Source of the DNA: PWPS01 sp964507105
GTDB taxonomy: Bacteria; Patescibacteriota; Minisyncoccia; Minisyncoccales; PWPS01
Length of the DNA stretch: 64,000 nucleotides
Assembly (NCBI GenBank): GCA_964507105.1
Contig: CAZDOR010000002.1
Location: 1 to 64,000, forward strand
Reading direction: 5' to 3'
Shown: positions 49,359 to 58,752 of the stretch, one piece after another
How the letters are laid out: each line of letters begins with the position of its first letter
Numbering within the stretch: position 1 is the stretch's first letter
Notes under the pieces: generated by a model
What the model was told of the DNA's origin: nothing
Seen by the model: the letters and a program-made list of their open reading frames with translations, nothing else
Databases searched by the model: none
Program-made: the position numbers and the translations under genes

Positions 49359-49798
49359 TCGGAAGAATCTTTCCCTTCTTTCTGATCCAACTCTCGATTA
49401 ACCAACTTATCTGCATCCTTGTTATAATTTCTTCCCACATGCCTTAATTTGACCTTCTTAAAATCCAAAGTTAAATTTCTAAGCTCTACGAATAATTTTT
49501 GAAGCTTCTCGTTTTTTATTTTATACTCTCCAATGAATTGTTTATAAAGAAGCTCGGAGTCGGTTCTTATTTCCACCTCCGTTTTTTTTGCCAGCTTGTT
49601 TCCGAAGCGGGATTTGAATTTCTTCAGCCCTAAAATTGCCGCCTTGTACTCTGCTACATTATTGGTTATATTGTCTCCGAGGTATTCCGAATGCTGCTCT
49701 ATAATCTTCTTTTTTCCGTTACAAAAAACAATCCCCGCAGCAGCCGGACCCGGATTTCCCCTGGCCCCCCCGTCGGTATATATTACTATTTTTTTCAT
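49355..49798 (-). CDS. rnhA: Ribonuclease HI
   Basis: Cuts RNA in RNA-DNA hybrids. The 147-residue fold has IYTDGGARGNPGPAAAGIVF (first Asp), NNVAEYKAAILGL (Glu), IRTDSELLYKQFIG (second Asp) and YNKDADKLVNREL (fourth acid). All four catalytic acids are present. The basic handle loop is absent as in archaeal/small-bacterial forms. It overlaps the RecJ-like gene by 4 bases. Confidence 0.95.
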   Translation of the reverse strand: MKKIVIYTDGGARGNPGPAAAGIVFCNGKKKIIEQHSEYLGDNITNNVAEYKAAILGLKKFKSRFGNKLAKKTEVEIRTDSELLYKQFIGEYKIKNEKLQKLFVELRNLTLDFKKVKLRHVGRNYNKDADKLVNRELDQKEGKDSSD

Positions 49799-50880
49799 AT
49801 TTTTCTAAAGTAATCGGTTAAATTCTTTTTGAACTGATCGAGTTTTTCGGTTTTAATGGTGAATCCGGCAGCCGGCGGGTGTCCTCCGTAATTGCTCAAA
49901 ATTTCTTCCGAAGCGGACATTGCTTTCACGGCATCATATCCGGAAGGAACACGAACTGTTCCTTGAGATTCTTCTCCCTTTATCTTGTATATGAAAACCG
50001 GCTTATTAAGGTCTCTAACCAGCCTGGAAGCAACTTTTCCCAGTAAAAATGATTCGTAATCGGGGCTGCCGTGGAAAATAATCGGGCTTCCTTTGTAATT
50101 CGCTTCGGCCCTTTTTTTTATTTCTTCCACTCTTTTATTCCTTTCTTCGTACTCACGAACAAATTTTTTAATCATTCGTTCCGCCTCCTTGCGATCATCT
50201 TTTAAAAAGTATAAGAAGGATTCCGGTGTACCGGAAACCATCGAAGTTATATTTAAATAAGAAGAGGCTTTTTGAAAAAGCTGAAGAGGGTCGTCGATAT
50301 TCAACTGCTCACTGAGAACATCCATCCCGATAGTTGACGGAAAATTCTTTTCAGCTTCCCGTAAAACTTTCGCATTTTCATTTTTATGGGGCATCATGTC
50401 CGCAAATATAGCCAAGGCCGTATATTCAACAAAGTCTTTTCGCCTTTGATTGAGTAGTAGTTCGGATAATTTTAAAATTATGCCCGCATTGGGATATTCC
50501 TTGAATCCGCCACGAGTCATTTTCGGACAAACGATTAAATCCGCTTCCGGAGTCCTTTCGTGCGGTTTATGGTGATCCAGCACGAGAACATCGAAACCGG
50601 TTTTTTTCGCCTTTTTAATACCTTCAAAATTACTTATTCCGCAATCCATTACCACCAAAAGAGCGGGAGCTTCAGCTTTAAAAATGTCAACGGAACCCGA
50701 GCTGAGCCCGTACCCCCTCTTTTCTTTGTTTGTAAAATAACAAGAGGCGTCAAAACCGACTTCTTTTAAAGTTTTCTTCATAATTAAAGCGGAAGTAACC
50801 CCGTCAAGATCCGCGTCAGTATAAAGAACTATTTTTTCAGCTTTTTTTATTTTTTGAGTCGCCTCTTTCAGGTTTTTCAT
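49795..50880 (-). CDS. RecJ-like DHH phosphoesterase
   Basis: A 361-residue DHH/DHHA1 protein: YTDADLDGVTSALIMKK (metal Asp), MDCGISN, LDHHKPHE (DHH motif) and the DHHA1 end NYGGHPPAAGFTIK. It is shorter than E. coli RecJ (577), lacking the OB-fold and C-terminal domains; such forms act as 5'-3' single-strand exonucleases or archaeal RecJ/Cdc45-like proteins. Its ATG overlaps pgk (ATGA), and rnhA follows with a similar overlap, making a nucleic-acid repair group inside the pgk run. Confidence 0.88.
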   Translation of the reverse strand: MKNLKEATQKIKKAEKIVLYTDADLDGVTSALIMKKTLKEVGFDASCYFTNKEKRGYGLSSGSVDIFKAEAPALLVVMDCGISNFEGIKKAKKTGFDVLVLDHHKPHERTPEADLIVCPKMTRGGFKEYPNAGIILKLSELLLNQRRKDFVEYTALAIFADMMPHKNENAKVLREAEKNFPSTIGMDVLSEQLNIDDPLQLFQKASSYLNITSMVSGTPESFLYFLKDDRKEAERMIKKFVREYEERNKRVEEIKKRAEANYKGSPIIFHGSPDYESFLLGKVASRLVRDLNKPVFIYKIKGEESQGTVRVPSGYDAVKAMSASEEILSNYGGHPPAAGFTIKTEKLDQFKKNLTDYFRKI

Positions 50881-52052
50881 TTTTTTAAAATATCAAGGCC
50901 GGGCATACTTCCATCGGAAAGAAAGTTAAGCATGGCACCTCCACCCAAGGAGACATGGTCGATGGAATTTCTCAAGTCGAATTTCTTCATAGCATAAGCG
51001 GTATCGCCACCGCCTATGACAGTTAGAGCTTTGTCGTTTTTAGCCACCTCCTTTCCGATTTGTCGCGTTCCTTCTTCGAATCTTTCGTTTTCAAAATATC
51101 CCAAGGGACCTCCCCAAACTATAGTTCCCGCTTTTTTTAAAATAGTAGAATACTTGTCAACTGTTTTCAACCCTATGTCGAAAGCCTTCCACCCTTCCGG
51201 TAAAGCGGATACCGGAACAACCTCGGATCGGTCTTGTGGGTTTTCGGCAGATACTACATCAACCGGTAATTCAATCTTTTTTGAGTCGAGATTAATATTT
51301 TTCACTTTTTCCTTCGTATCTTTTGGAATTTTCATATTCATAACACCTTTCAAGGCAAGGGCGGTATTGGCCGTCTTTCCTCCCAAAAGTATTTTATCCG
51401 CTTTATCGATAAAATACTCTATGGTTTTCACTTTGGAACTTATTTTTGCCCCTCCGACCAAAACGACAAAAGGCCTTTCGGCTTCGGTTTTTAAGTTCGA
51501 TAAAACTCCAACTTCTCTCTCGAAAAGAAGTCCGGGGTAAGCGGGTAATATTTTAGGGACACCCCATATTGAAGCATGTTTTCTATGAGATGCAGAAAAA
51601 GCATTGTTAACATAAACATCACCCAATTCAGCCAATGCGGAAGAAAAATCAGGGGTGCACTCCTCTTCATCGCGATAATGTCTCAAATTTTCCAAAAGTA
51701 AAATTTCCCCTTCTCTCATTTCTTCCGCTTTATTTTTTACTTGCTTTCCTACACAATCTTCAACAAAAGAGACATCTTCAAAATGCTTCTCAAGTTCGTG
51801 ATAGACGGGTCGAAGTGAAAATTGAACATCTCGTTCTTTCCCCTTATTTTTAAGTGATTTTTGGTTTTCCGGACGACCCATATGACTCATCAAAATAATT
51901 TTCGCTCCGGAGTCGATTAAATACCGAATAGTCGGTATGGATTCGGTAATTCTGAAGTCGTCGATAACTTTTCCTTTTTTTACGGAAACATTGTAGTCGC
52001 ACCTTACCAAGACGGTTTTTTCGGACAAGTCTATATTACTTATGTTTTTCAT
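50877..52052 (-). CDS. pgk: Phosphoglycerate kinase
   Basis: Transfers phosphate from 1,3-bisphosphoglycerate to ADP. The 391-residue protein shows VLVRCDYNVSV, MSHMGRPENQK, LLENLRHY, NNAFSASHRKHAS, VVLVGGAKISSKV, ILLGGKTANTAL, VWGGPLGYFEN, and the C-terminal GGGDTAYAM with GGGAMLNFLSDG. It is complete. Unlike the other glycolysis genes it lies more than 30 kb away, next to a VirD4-like ATPase gene with which it overlaps by 17 bases. Stop codon TGA. Confidence 0.97.
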   Translation of the reverse strand: MKNISNIDLSEKTVLVRCDYNVSVKKGKVIDDFRITESIPTIRYLIDSGAKIILMSHMGRPENQKSLKNKGKERDVQFSLRPVYHELEKHFEDVSFVEDCVGKQVKNKAEEMREGEILLLENLRHYRDEEECTPDFSSALAELGDVYVNNAFSASHRKHASIWGVPKILPAYPGLLFEREVGVLSNLKTEAERPFVVLVGGAKISSKVKTIEYFIDKADKILLGGKTANTALALKGVMNMKIPKDTKEKVKNINLDSKKIELPVDVVSAENPQDRSEVVPVSALPEGWKAFDIGLKTVDKYSTILKKAGTIVWGGPLGYFENERFEEGTRQIGKEVAKNDKALTVIGGGDTAYAMKKFDLRNSIDHVSLGGGAMLNFLSDGSMPGLDILKK

Positions 52053-53652
52053 TTGTTTTTTTATTTAAAGCTTCTTTGAGGGCGTTTTTTAAATCAGACT
52101 TTTCGTCTTCACCTTTTTCTTCTTCCAAAGCTTCCCGAAGAGACGTGCTCTTTTTGCCCTCTTCTTTTTTCTTGTCTTTTTTCTTTTTATCTTTTTTCTT
52201 TTTCTTGCTTTCAATTTCATCCATTTTTTTTCTGCATGTCCTGCAGTACGTCGGCCTGGAACCATCGGGAATAAAGGGTACTTTGGTTTTTTTGCCACAA
52301 TTCGAACATTTGGCATCGTAAAGATCAACCTTGGTTCCCGCCGTTTCCTCGAAGTCACCCAACCATCTATTCAGTTTTTCTTCTATGACTTCTCTTTCGA
52401 CTGCATAACGCTCTTTTGAAACCCGGATAATCTTATCCCTTTGCGATTCTTTCCTGGGTTCCGGCGGCGGAAGAGTTTCAGCCGAGAAAGGCTTGGCGGA
52501 AACACCGTCTATCATCAGCTTTACATACACATTGTATTTAGGTAAGTTAATAAAATCTTCAGGATATATGTCGGGAGTGAACTCTTTCTCCAGAACCTCC
52601 GCATCTTCAGCGCCGACTCGAAAAGAGACTATGGTTCCCACATTCCCGAAAACGGCATTCCGCATGGAGTGACCGACTTTCTCGTCTTCTTCCAGCTGAG
52701 AAATGTATTGATGAGCCAAAATCAGCCCCAAACGGTATTTTCTCGCCTCGGATAAAATGGTTACGAATGATTTGGTGGCAAAATTTTGAAATTCGTCTAT
52801 GTAAAGAAAGAAATCTCTTCTCTCTTTTTCCGGAATATCAACCCTGCTCATGGCTGCAAGTTGTAATTTCGTAACCAAAAGACCACCCAGCAATTTAGCA
52901 TTGTCTTCCCCTATTTTCCCCTTTGATAAATTTAAAATTAAAATCTTCCCCGAATCCATAACCTCCCGCATGTCTATAGTCGACTTCACCTGACCCACTA
53001 TATTTCTTATCAAGGGAGCGGAGATGAATTGACCGACTTTGTTTTGTATGGCCGCAGTCGCTTCCACGGCGAATTGCTCAGAGTACCTTCCGAATTCGTT
53101 TTTCCAAAAGGACTTGACCATCGGATCGGAAACTTTTCTAATCACGTCCCGGCGGTAATTCTTATCGGCCATCATTCTGTTTATTCCCAACATCGTCGAA
53201 TTGGGATATTCCAACAAGGCCAGTACGGTATTATTCAAAATATATTCCATACGAGCGGACCATACGTCGGGCCAAATCTTTTTAAATATTCCCATCAAGC
53301 CGGAAGCGACCAAGTGCCGCTGATCTTTACCAACTTTTTCCAAGACATTAAAACCTATCGCATGTGAGACATCAGCCGGATTGAAGTAAACAACATCGTT
53401 TACTCGTTCCGGTGGAATAAAATCAAGTAATTCCTCCGCCGCCTCTCCATGTGGATCAACAAACCCGAACCCTTCTCCGTTTTCAATATCCTGAACCATC
53501 ATATTCTGAAGCAGTGCCGTCTTCCCCATTCCGGTTTTACCGATTATATAGAAATGCCTTCTTCTGTCATCTCTTTTTATACCGAACTTCTTTTTTTGGT
53601 TTCTGAAGGTGGTCTTTCCAAAATATGTTATTTTTTCGCTTGGATTTTCCAT
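52036..53652 (-). CDS. VirD4/TraG-like ATPase with zinc ribbon (secretion-associated)
   Basis: A 538-residue P-loop ATPase: Walker A IGKTGMGKTALLQNMM, FGFVDPHGEAAEELLDF, Walker B FFLYIDEFQNFATKSF and sensor SEARKYRLGLILAHQYISQL. This fits a VirD4/TraD-type coupling protein or HerA-like translocase. Residues about 440-475 hold a four-Cys ribbon (AKCSNCGKKTK ... TYCRTCRKK), then a Lys-rich tail. No transmembrane helix is present in this protein; the partner at 53656 supplies one. The pair may move DNA or protein across the membrane. No relaxase or VirB4 gene is seen in the window. Confidence 0.85.
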   Translation of the reverse strand: MENPSEKITYFGKTTFRNQKKKFGIKRDDRRRHFYIIGKTGMGKTALLQNMMVQDIENGEGFGFVDPHGEAAEELLDFIPPERVNDVVYFNPADVSHAIGFNVLEKVGKDQRHLVASGLMGIFKKIWPDVWSARMEYILNNTVLALLEYPNSTMLGINRMMADKNYRRDVIRKVSDPMVKSFWKNEFGRYSEQFAVEATAAIQNKVGQFISAPLIRNIVGQVKSTIDMREVMDSGKILILNLSKGKIGEDNAKLLGGLLVTKLQLAAMSRVDIPEKERRDFFLYIDEFQNFATKSFVTILSEARKYRLGLILAHQYISQLEEDEKVGHSMRNAVFGNVGTIVSFRVGAEDAEVLEKEFTPDIYPEDFINLPKYNVYVKLMIDGVSAKPFSAETLPPPEPRKESQRDKIIRVSKERYAVEREVIEEKLNRWLGDFEETAGTKVDLYDAKCSNCGKKTKVPFIPDGSRPTYCRTCRKKMDEIESKKKKKDKKKKDKKKEEGKKSTSLREALEEEKGEDEKSDLKNALKEALNKKTNEKHK

Positions 53653-53655
53653 GAA

Positions 53656-55008
53656 TTATTCTGTAGGTAAACCCCAGGGAGCTTCCGCTTTTTTGGAAGA
53701 AACTCTTTCCAAAATGGAAGGTGGCGCAGCCACTTTCGAAGGAAAGTGGAAAAGGGTGGCTAATTCTTCGGTGTTCAAAATAAAAGTTGCATCGGGCAAA
53801 GTCCGGGGGTAAAACATCGGCGTTCGCCGAACATAATTCCTTAAAAATTTTCTTTTCAATAAGTACCTTCTCCGTTCCGGAAACAGAAACCAATTCCACC
53901 AATTCTGATCATGTTTAGTTATTGTATCTCCGTAGGGAATTAACGAATTCGTATTGTTGTCGCTGAAATTATTAAAGTAACTCATCGGCATTTTGAATTT
54001 GGGTAAATCAAGAACATCCTGCCTTCCCAAATAAATGTGATGAATATGGCATTTGAAATATTTTTTTGATATCTTCATCTCCAACCCTTCCAATTTCTTT
54101 CGTTCACCGGGAGAAAGTCTCATTTCGGGAGCTATTCCGGTGTCATCCTCGTCTCCCGGATCGTACTCCGATATCTGCCAAGTAGTTAAAAACTCAATAA
54201 GCATTTCCAAGATACTTCTGGCCTTATTCACTTCCCCAATCCTCTGCAACATCTTATCCTTTTCGGCTTTTGCTCGATCCAAAAAACCCCCATCATTATC
54301 ATCTGCTACCGGTTTGGCCTTAATCTGAATCCAAATTTGCTCACCTTCTTTAAGCTTGGCTATCTGCTCCATGAGAGAGGCAATCGGATCGACCTTTTCT
54401 TCATCATCTTCCATCTCGGTTTCAAACTCACGATAAGTCCTGATCGGATAACAATCGGGATTGGTCATTTTATAGCTGGAACCCATGAAATCCCACCTTT
54501 CATTGGGTATGTTCATCGGAACCTTTTTTACGTAATCTTCAACTTCTCTTATTTCCGCTTCGGCATACTGAGAATAGATGTGACTTTCAAAAAGTTCTCT
54601 GTGAGGTTTTGGACATCTTACTAAAAAATGGGGAACTCCGTTTACTCCCGCAAACTCCAAAGAAAAAGAGAGGTCTTGTTCACCCAATATCCATTTCTGA
54701 TACCAATTCGGTGGACCGTATATTTGCCAAAAACCGTGCAAAACGGACTCCATCGCTCTTATCGGCTTTTTTATATCACTGGGAGGTCGAATTTCAAGCA
54801 ATATCGATTCCGGGCGCTCATATACGTCCCATAAGTGCTGTCTCCACTCCAAATAGTAGTGGACGAAAACGGGCCATAAAATAAAAGGAAGCGGTAACCA
54901 CCACCAGGTAGCTACAAACTCCAGCAAACCCTCCAAAAAAGGGGTGGTGGCGAGTTCTCCGAACAAGTCAGTCACTTCCCCCATTGTCTTTGGTAGTATA
55001 TTTTCCAT
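53656..55008 (-). CDS. Large membrane protein partner of the VirD4-like ATPase
   Basis: A 450-residue protein with one or two N-terminal hydrophobic segments (FVATWWWLPLPFILWPVFVH at about residues 31-50). A long cytosolic part contains WRQHLWDVYERPESILLEIR and FLTTWQISEYDPGDEDD, and ends in a basic region with FHFPSKVAAPPSILERVSSK. This arrangement, immediately before a coupling ATPase (3 bases), occurs in other CPR genomes; the function is unknown, probably the membrane anchor of the ATPase. Its start overlaps the HARE-HTH gene by 41 bases. Confidence 0.75.
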   Translation of the reverse strand: MENILPKTMGEVTDLFGELATTPFLEGLLEFVATWWWLPLPFILWPVFVHYYLEWRQHLWDVYERPESILLEIRPPSDIKKPIRAMESVLHGFWQIYGPPNWYQKWILGEQDLSFSLEFAGVNGVPHFLVRCPKPHRELFESHIYSQYAEAEIREVEDYVKKVPMNIPNERWDFMGSSYKMTNPDCYPIRTYREFETEMEDDEEKVDPIASLMEQIAKLKEGEQIWIQIKAKPVADDNDGGFLDRAKAEKDKMLQRIGEVNKARSILEMLIEFLTTWQISEYDPGDEDDTGIAPEMRLSPGERKKLEGLEMKISKKYFKCHIHHIYLGRQDVLDLPKFKMPMSYFNNFSDNNTNSLIPYGDTITKHDQNWWNWFLFPERRRYLLKRKFLRNYVRRTPMFYPRTLPDATFILNTEELATLFHFPSKVAAPPSILERVSSKKAEAPWGLPTE

Positions 55009-55963
55009 CCGAGGTTCTCTTGAAGTATTTTTTATTGCTCAAATTTTGAATAACCGTATTCTTCTTCACCATTCGCTTTTTCAGAACCTTGTTTACTATT
55101 TCGTCTTTGGAAAGTGGTCTATCGGCTTTTTCTATTATTCTTTTTATAACGTCTTTTACTTCTCCTTCTTTATAACCCCATTCTTTCAAGGCGTATATCC
55201 CTCTACCGACCAAGACGAATCTGTCATCTTTTATCAGTTCATTATGAACGGTTTGCGGATTAGTATCTTCTCCTATCAATTTAGCTACCTTCTTAAAGTG
55301 TAACGGTTTTCCTTTTTTCTTCAAAGCAATGTAAGCCATATCCTTCACGCCCCTGGGGCTTACTTCCGGCCAGTTTTTAAGACCGAAAAGTCCTTGAGGG
55401 CCTTGTTTCACATCTTTAGAAATCTCAAGATAGGATATGAATTTATGAGTCGGATAATCGGGAGAAGACTTTAATTTCTCCAAAGGAACCGGTTTTTTAA
55501 TTGATTTTAATTTATCGTAAGAATTTTGAATTATATCTTCAGCGATGCTCAATGAGCTCTTGTCTGTAAGCCAGTGGGGGTGAAGCTCATCAGTTTCTCT
55601 GTTTTTGTCGAAAGAGTCTCCCAAACTCAATAAAAAACTAACATAATTGGCGTCGTGATAACTTCTATCACCCAAAATAAAAAGTAATCTGTCTTCTCTC
55701 TTTAGTCCACCGAAAAGATCTATCTTTTCATTGAAAGTATTAAAAACATTTTCGTAATTATTTATTTTTTTACTTAATTTTTTCAACCCTTCTTTTTCGA
55801 TTTGCCTGACTCTTTCTCTGGTAATTTGATAACTGTCTCCTATGGACTCCAGGGTTTCCGGTTGTCCGCTCTCCTGCAATCCGAATCTTCGCAAAATAAC
55901 ATCCTTGGTTCTTCCCGGCAAATCGTCCAATAAATCAGAACAAACTTTTGGATAATCGTACAT
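54968..55963 (-). CDS. Sigma70 region 4-like and HARE-HTH transcription protein
   Basis: A 331-residue DNA-binding protein. Residues about 10-70 are a sigma-factor region 4 helix-turn-helix (LPGRTKDVILRRFG, ESIGDSYQITRERVRQIEKE, GLKKL). Residues about 200-265 are a HARE-HTH domain (VKDMAYIALKKKGKPLHFKK, VAKLIGE, then FVLVGRGIYALKEWGY). A further basic winged-helix-like part follows (KADRPLSKDEIVNKVL). It lacks sigma region 2, so it is not a full sigma factor. The combination is known in bacteria and thought to link transcription or DNA modification sensing. The adjacent ATPase pair suggests joint regulation. Confidence 0.85.
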   Translation of the reverse strand: MYDYPKVCSDLLDDLPGRTKDVILRRFGLQESGQPETLESIGDSYQITRERVRQIEKEGLKKLSKKINNYENVFNTFNEKIDLFGGLKREDRLLFILGDRSYHDANYVSFLLSLGDSFDKNRETDELHPHWLTDKSSLSIAEDIIQNSYDKLKSIKKPVPLEKLKSSPDYPTHKFISYLEISKDVKQGPQGLFGLKNWPEVSPRGVKDMAYIALKKKGKPLHFKKVAKLIGEDTNPQTVHNELIKDDRFVLVGRGIYALKEWGYKEGEVKDVIKRIIEKADRPLSKDEIVNKVLKKRMVKKNTVIQNLSNKKYFKRTSDGKYTTKDNGGSD

Positions 55964-56039
55964 TTGTTTAACCGAAGATTTTTTCTCTCCGGTGATTACT
56001 TTCGAATATTATTTATTTTACCATTTTTAATTCAGGATA

Positions 56040-56942
56040 TCAAGCTCTTTCCCGCCATTTCAAAAGGAGAGAGCTGGCCAAAAATATGGAAGAATAGGTA
56101 CCCAGTGCCACTCCCAAAATCAAAGCTAATATGAAATAAAAAAGTGTGTTCGCTCCGAAAAACAGTATGGCGAACAAAACGAGCAAGGTAGTAAGTGAGG
56201 TGTTTATCGATCTCGAAAGAGTTTCATTCAAACTTTTGTTTACTATTTCCTCGAATTTTCCGGAAGCCCTTTCCAGATTTTCTCTAACCCGATCGAAAAT
56301 AACCACTGTGTCATTCAAGGAGTATCCCAAAGTGGTAAGCAGGGCCACCGCAATAGGGATCGTAAACTGAACTCCGTAAAAATAGCCCAGGACGGAAAAG
56401 AAGCCGACTATAATCAAAACATCATGAAAAAAAGCTACCAATGTGGCCGTAGCACCGTATTGCCAAGAAGATACCGGTCCGGTGGCTCCGGAAAAGGCAA
56501 AAGCTATATAAACTATAACCATAAGGGAGGCAACTATTATTGCCGCTATCGTTGTATTTCTCAACTCTCGTCCTACGGCCGGGCCAATCGACTCCGACTC
56601 CCTTATTTCCGCCCCCTCCAAAACACCCATAATTTCGTAAAAAACATCTTCGTCGGTTTCGGTCGTTCTAATTATAAATCCGTCGAATTGATCTTGTTCT
56701 TCCCGGCTTTCCATTTCTTGAATCTGAAAATCATCCAACCCCAAACCATCTATCTTTTCTCTAACCTCTTCTATGGGAGGTCTTTGTTCATGCTCGTAAG
56801 CCACCTCCAGAACACTTCCGCCCGCAAGCTCTATTCCAAAGTTAAATCCGAAGATAATTATAGCCAAAACGGAAACCAGCACCAAAATACCGGAAAAAAT
56901 TAAGTATTTTTCTTTATGTTTCGTAAAATTAATCATATCCAA
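56040..56942 (-). CDS. secF: Protein translocase subunit SecF
   Basis: With SecD it uses the proton gradient to help protein export. The 300-residue protein has a first transmembrane helix (YLIFSGILVLVSVLAIIIFG), an extracellular domain starting FNFGIELAGGSVLEV, and five more helices with the signature FHDVLIIVGFFSVL, NDTVVIFDRVRENL and LSRSINTSLTTLLVLFA. It overlaps secD by 10 bases. A start two codons in (MINFTKHKEK) is equally likely. Confidence 0.96.
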   Translation of the reverse strand: MDMINFTKHKEKYLIFSGILVLVSVLAIIIFGFNFGIELAGGSVLEVAYEHEQRPPIEEVREKIDGLGLDDFQIQEMESREEQDQFDGFIIRTTETDEDVFYEIMGVLEGAEIRESESIGPAVGRELRNTTIAAIIVASLMVIVYIAFAFSGATGPVSSWQYGATATLVAFFHDVLIIVGFFSVLGYFYGVQFTIPIAVALLTTLGYSLNDTVVIFDRVRENLERASGKFEEIVNKSLNETLSRSINTSLTTLLVLFAILFFGANTLFYFILALILGVALGTYSSIFLASSLLLKWRERA

Positions 56943-58396
56943 ATATTCTTTATTTCCGTTAATTTAGTTCCGGAAAAGGAAAATATAAAGCTCCTCGTAA
57001 TTACCATAGCTGTAAAAAGGCTGATTAGAATACCGATTATCAAAACGGTGGCAAAACCCTGAACAAAGCTGGTGGAAACGAAAAAGAGAATTAATGCTAC
57101 CACTATCGTAGTTAAGTTTCCGTCCCGTATCGACGGCCAAGCCCGGGAGAATCCGTCCTCGACAGCTCTATCAAAAGACTTTCCATTGTCGATTTCTTCT
57201 CGTATTCTGGAAAAAATTAAAATGTTTGCATCTATCGCCATTCCAATCGAAAGTACGAATCCGGCTATACCGGAAAGAGTAAGTGTTACTCCCAAAATTT
57301 TAAACGCGAAAAGAACAAAAGCAACGTAAATAAGCAAGGACAAGGAAGCTAAAAAGCCGAGCAGCTTATAATAAAAAATCATAAAAACCAATACCGCAAC
57401 AAGACCTATCGCCCCCGCCCTGACCGAAGACTCCAAGGCTCCGCGACCGAGATCGGGTCCTATCGTTCTCTGGGATATCACTTCTATGGGAACCGGAAGA
57501 GCTCCTATTTGCAGATCCCGAGATATTTCACGAGCTTCTTCGGCTGTTAAATTACCACTTATTTGAGCTTCTCCGCGAGGTATTTCGGTCTGTATCGTTG
57601 CTTGTTGAATTTGTCTCCCATCAAGATAAGTAGCCAACAGCTCTCCCTTGTTTTCCGCAGTTACTTTTCTCAACACCTCCGCTCCTTCGGAGTCGAACCT
57701 TAAAGTGACCGCGGGCCGACCACTCGTTTCATCAAATCTAACATCAGCATCCTGTAAAAATCTACCCGTCAACTCCGGATCGGTCGGTCCGAATACGCTT
57801 TCGAAAGCCAGTTCCCAATCTTCAATCTCTTTTTCCAAATCCTCAATCTCTTCTTCGGGAAGGTCTTCGATTAAAATCTTTTCAAAATTTTCTTCGTAAT
57901 CATTCCTGAACCAATTTCCCAAATATTGACGGACTTCGAGTCGTTTATTTTCTATCTCTTCAATTTTTTCCTCATCATCTATCCTTACCCTGAATTCTAA
58001 AAAGGGAGTTTCTCCGATTTGCTTTATTGCTTCCTCCTGATCTCTGACCCCCGGTAGTTCAACTGCCAAACGATCCCCTCTCACCTGAACCAGCGGTTCG
58101 CCGATTCCGAAGTGGTCCACTCTTCTTTCAACCAAATCCCTCAATGCCCGCATTCTATCCGGTTGTTCCCCATCCGGAACCCCTTCCAAATCCGCCTGAT
58201 ACAAAAGAGAAGCACCCCCTTGTAAGTCCAGGCCGAGTTCAAATTCCGTTTCTCTAAACCTCCTTTCTATTTCGAAAGGAGAAAAATCATTAAACTCCTC
58301 TATCTTTCGATTAAAAAATTGCGGACTGATATAAGCGGTAGCGAAAAAGGTCACCACCAAAACAATTATTGTAGTTATTATCGACTTTTTTCTCAT
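56933..58396 (-). CDS. secD: Protein translocase subunit SecD
   Basis: The 487-residue protein: N-terminal helix (IITTIIVLVVTFFATAYISP), FELGLDLQGGASLLYQADLE (given in part), the P1 extracellular head, and five helices with FVLSIGMAIDANILIFSRIR, EEIDNG and SRAWPSIRDGNLTTIVVALI. ATG 58396 is chosen, as the predicted promoter -10 lies at 58408-58413 and rules out the TTG at 58417. The messenger would then have a leader of only about five bases. A complete secD-secF-secA set lies within 6 kb. Confidence 0.95.
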   Translation of the reverse strand: MRKKSIITTIIVLVVTFFATAYISPQFFNRKIEEFNDFSPFEIERRFRETEFELGLDLQGGASLLYQADLEGVPDGEQPDRMRALRDLVERRVDHFGIGEPLVQVRGDRLAVELPGVRDQEEAIKQIGETPFLEFRVRIDDEEKIEEIENKRLEVRQYLGNWFRNDYEENFEKILIEDLPEEEIEDLEKEIEDWELAFESVFGPTDPELTGRFLQDADVRFDETSGRPAVTLRFDSEGAEVLRKVTAENKGELLATYLDGRQIQQATIQTEIPRGEAQISGNLTAEEAREISRDLQIGALPVPIEVISQRTIGPDLGRGALESSVRAGAIGLVAVLVFMIFYYKLLGFLASLSLLIYVAFVLFAFKILGVTLTLSGIAGFVLSIGMAIDANILIFSRIREEIDNGKSFDRAVEDGFSRAWPSIRDGNLTTIVVALILFFVSTSFVQGFATVLIIGILISLFTAMVITRSFIFSFSGTKLTEIKNIWI

Positions 58397-58407
58397 AATT
58401 CTTGATG

Positions 58408-58436
58408 AGTATGACAAAATTATTGATTACTGTCAA
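58408..58436 (-). promoter_or_regulatory. promoter of secD-secF
   Basis: TTGACA (58431-58436), 17 bases, CATACT (58408-58413) on the minus strand. The -35 begins inside the T tract of the upstream terminator. The implied start (about 58401) leaves roughly five bases before the ATG. Confidence 0.75.
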
Positions 58437-58461
58437 AAAAAAAGGGGCTCTTGAGAGCCCC
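58435..58461 (-). terminator. terminator of the gene at 58466
   Basis: GGGGCTC/GAGCCCC 7-bp stem with loop TCAA, followed by nine T on the minus strand. Confidence 0.92.
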
Positions 58462-58465
58462 CCGT

Positions 58466-58675
58466 TTACGATTTGGATCGGTCTATAACTTTCCTCAAAA
58501 AGCTCTCGATGATAAGAAAACTATCTCTGATCGGGCCCTCCAGCCCTTCTTCTATTATATCTTCGGCCTTTGCGAGGTCCAGCTTTTCATCCTCCTCGGC
58601 TTTTTTTCTCAAATCATCCAAAATTCGAAGCTGAGCAGCAATTTGACCCCATTTTTCTTTCCAATCGGAACTCAT
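58466..58675 (-). CDS. Small helical protein, unknown
   Basis: A 69-residue acidic and helical protein (AAQLRILDDLRKKAEEDEKL, DIIEEGLEGPIRDSFLIIES) with a perfect ribosome site AAAGGAGG seven bases before the ATG. A TTGACA-bearing candidate promoter precedes it and a strong terminator follows four bases after the stop. It is thus a single-gene unit. No membrane segment or family is recognised. Confidence 0.75.
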   Translation of the reverse strand: MSSDWKEKWGQIAAQLRILDDLRKKAEEDEKLDLAKAEDIIEEGLEGPIRDSFLIIESFLRKVIDRSKS

Positions 58676-58721
58676 TTTTTTTCCTCCTTTCGGATATAAC
58701 TCAAGCTCCTCACTGATTTTT

Positions 58722-58751
58722 TATGAAAGCAAAAATAATTAATCTTGTCAA
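58722..58751 (-). promoter_or_regulatory. possible promoter of the gene at 58466
   Basis: TTGACA (58746-58751), 18 bases, TTCATA (58722-58727) on the minus strand, just after the previous gene's terminator. The -10 is weak. Confidence 0.5.
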
Positions 58752-58752
58752 G

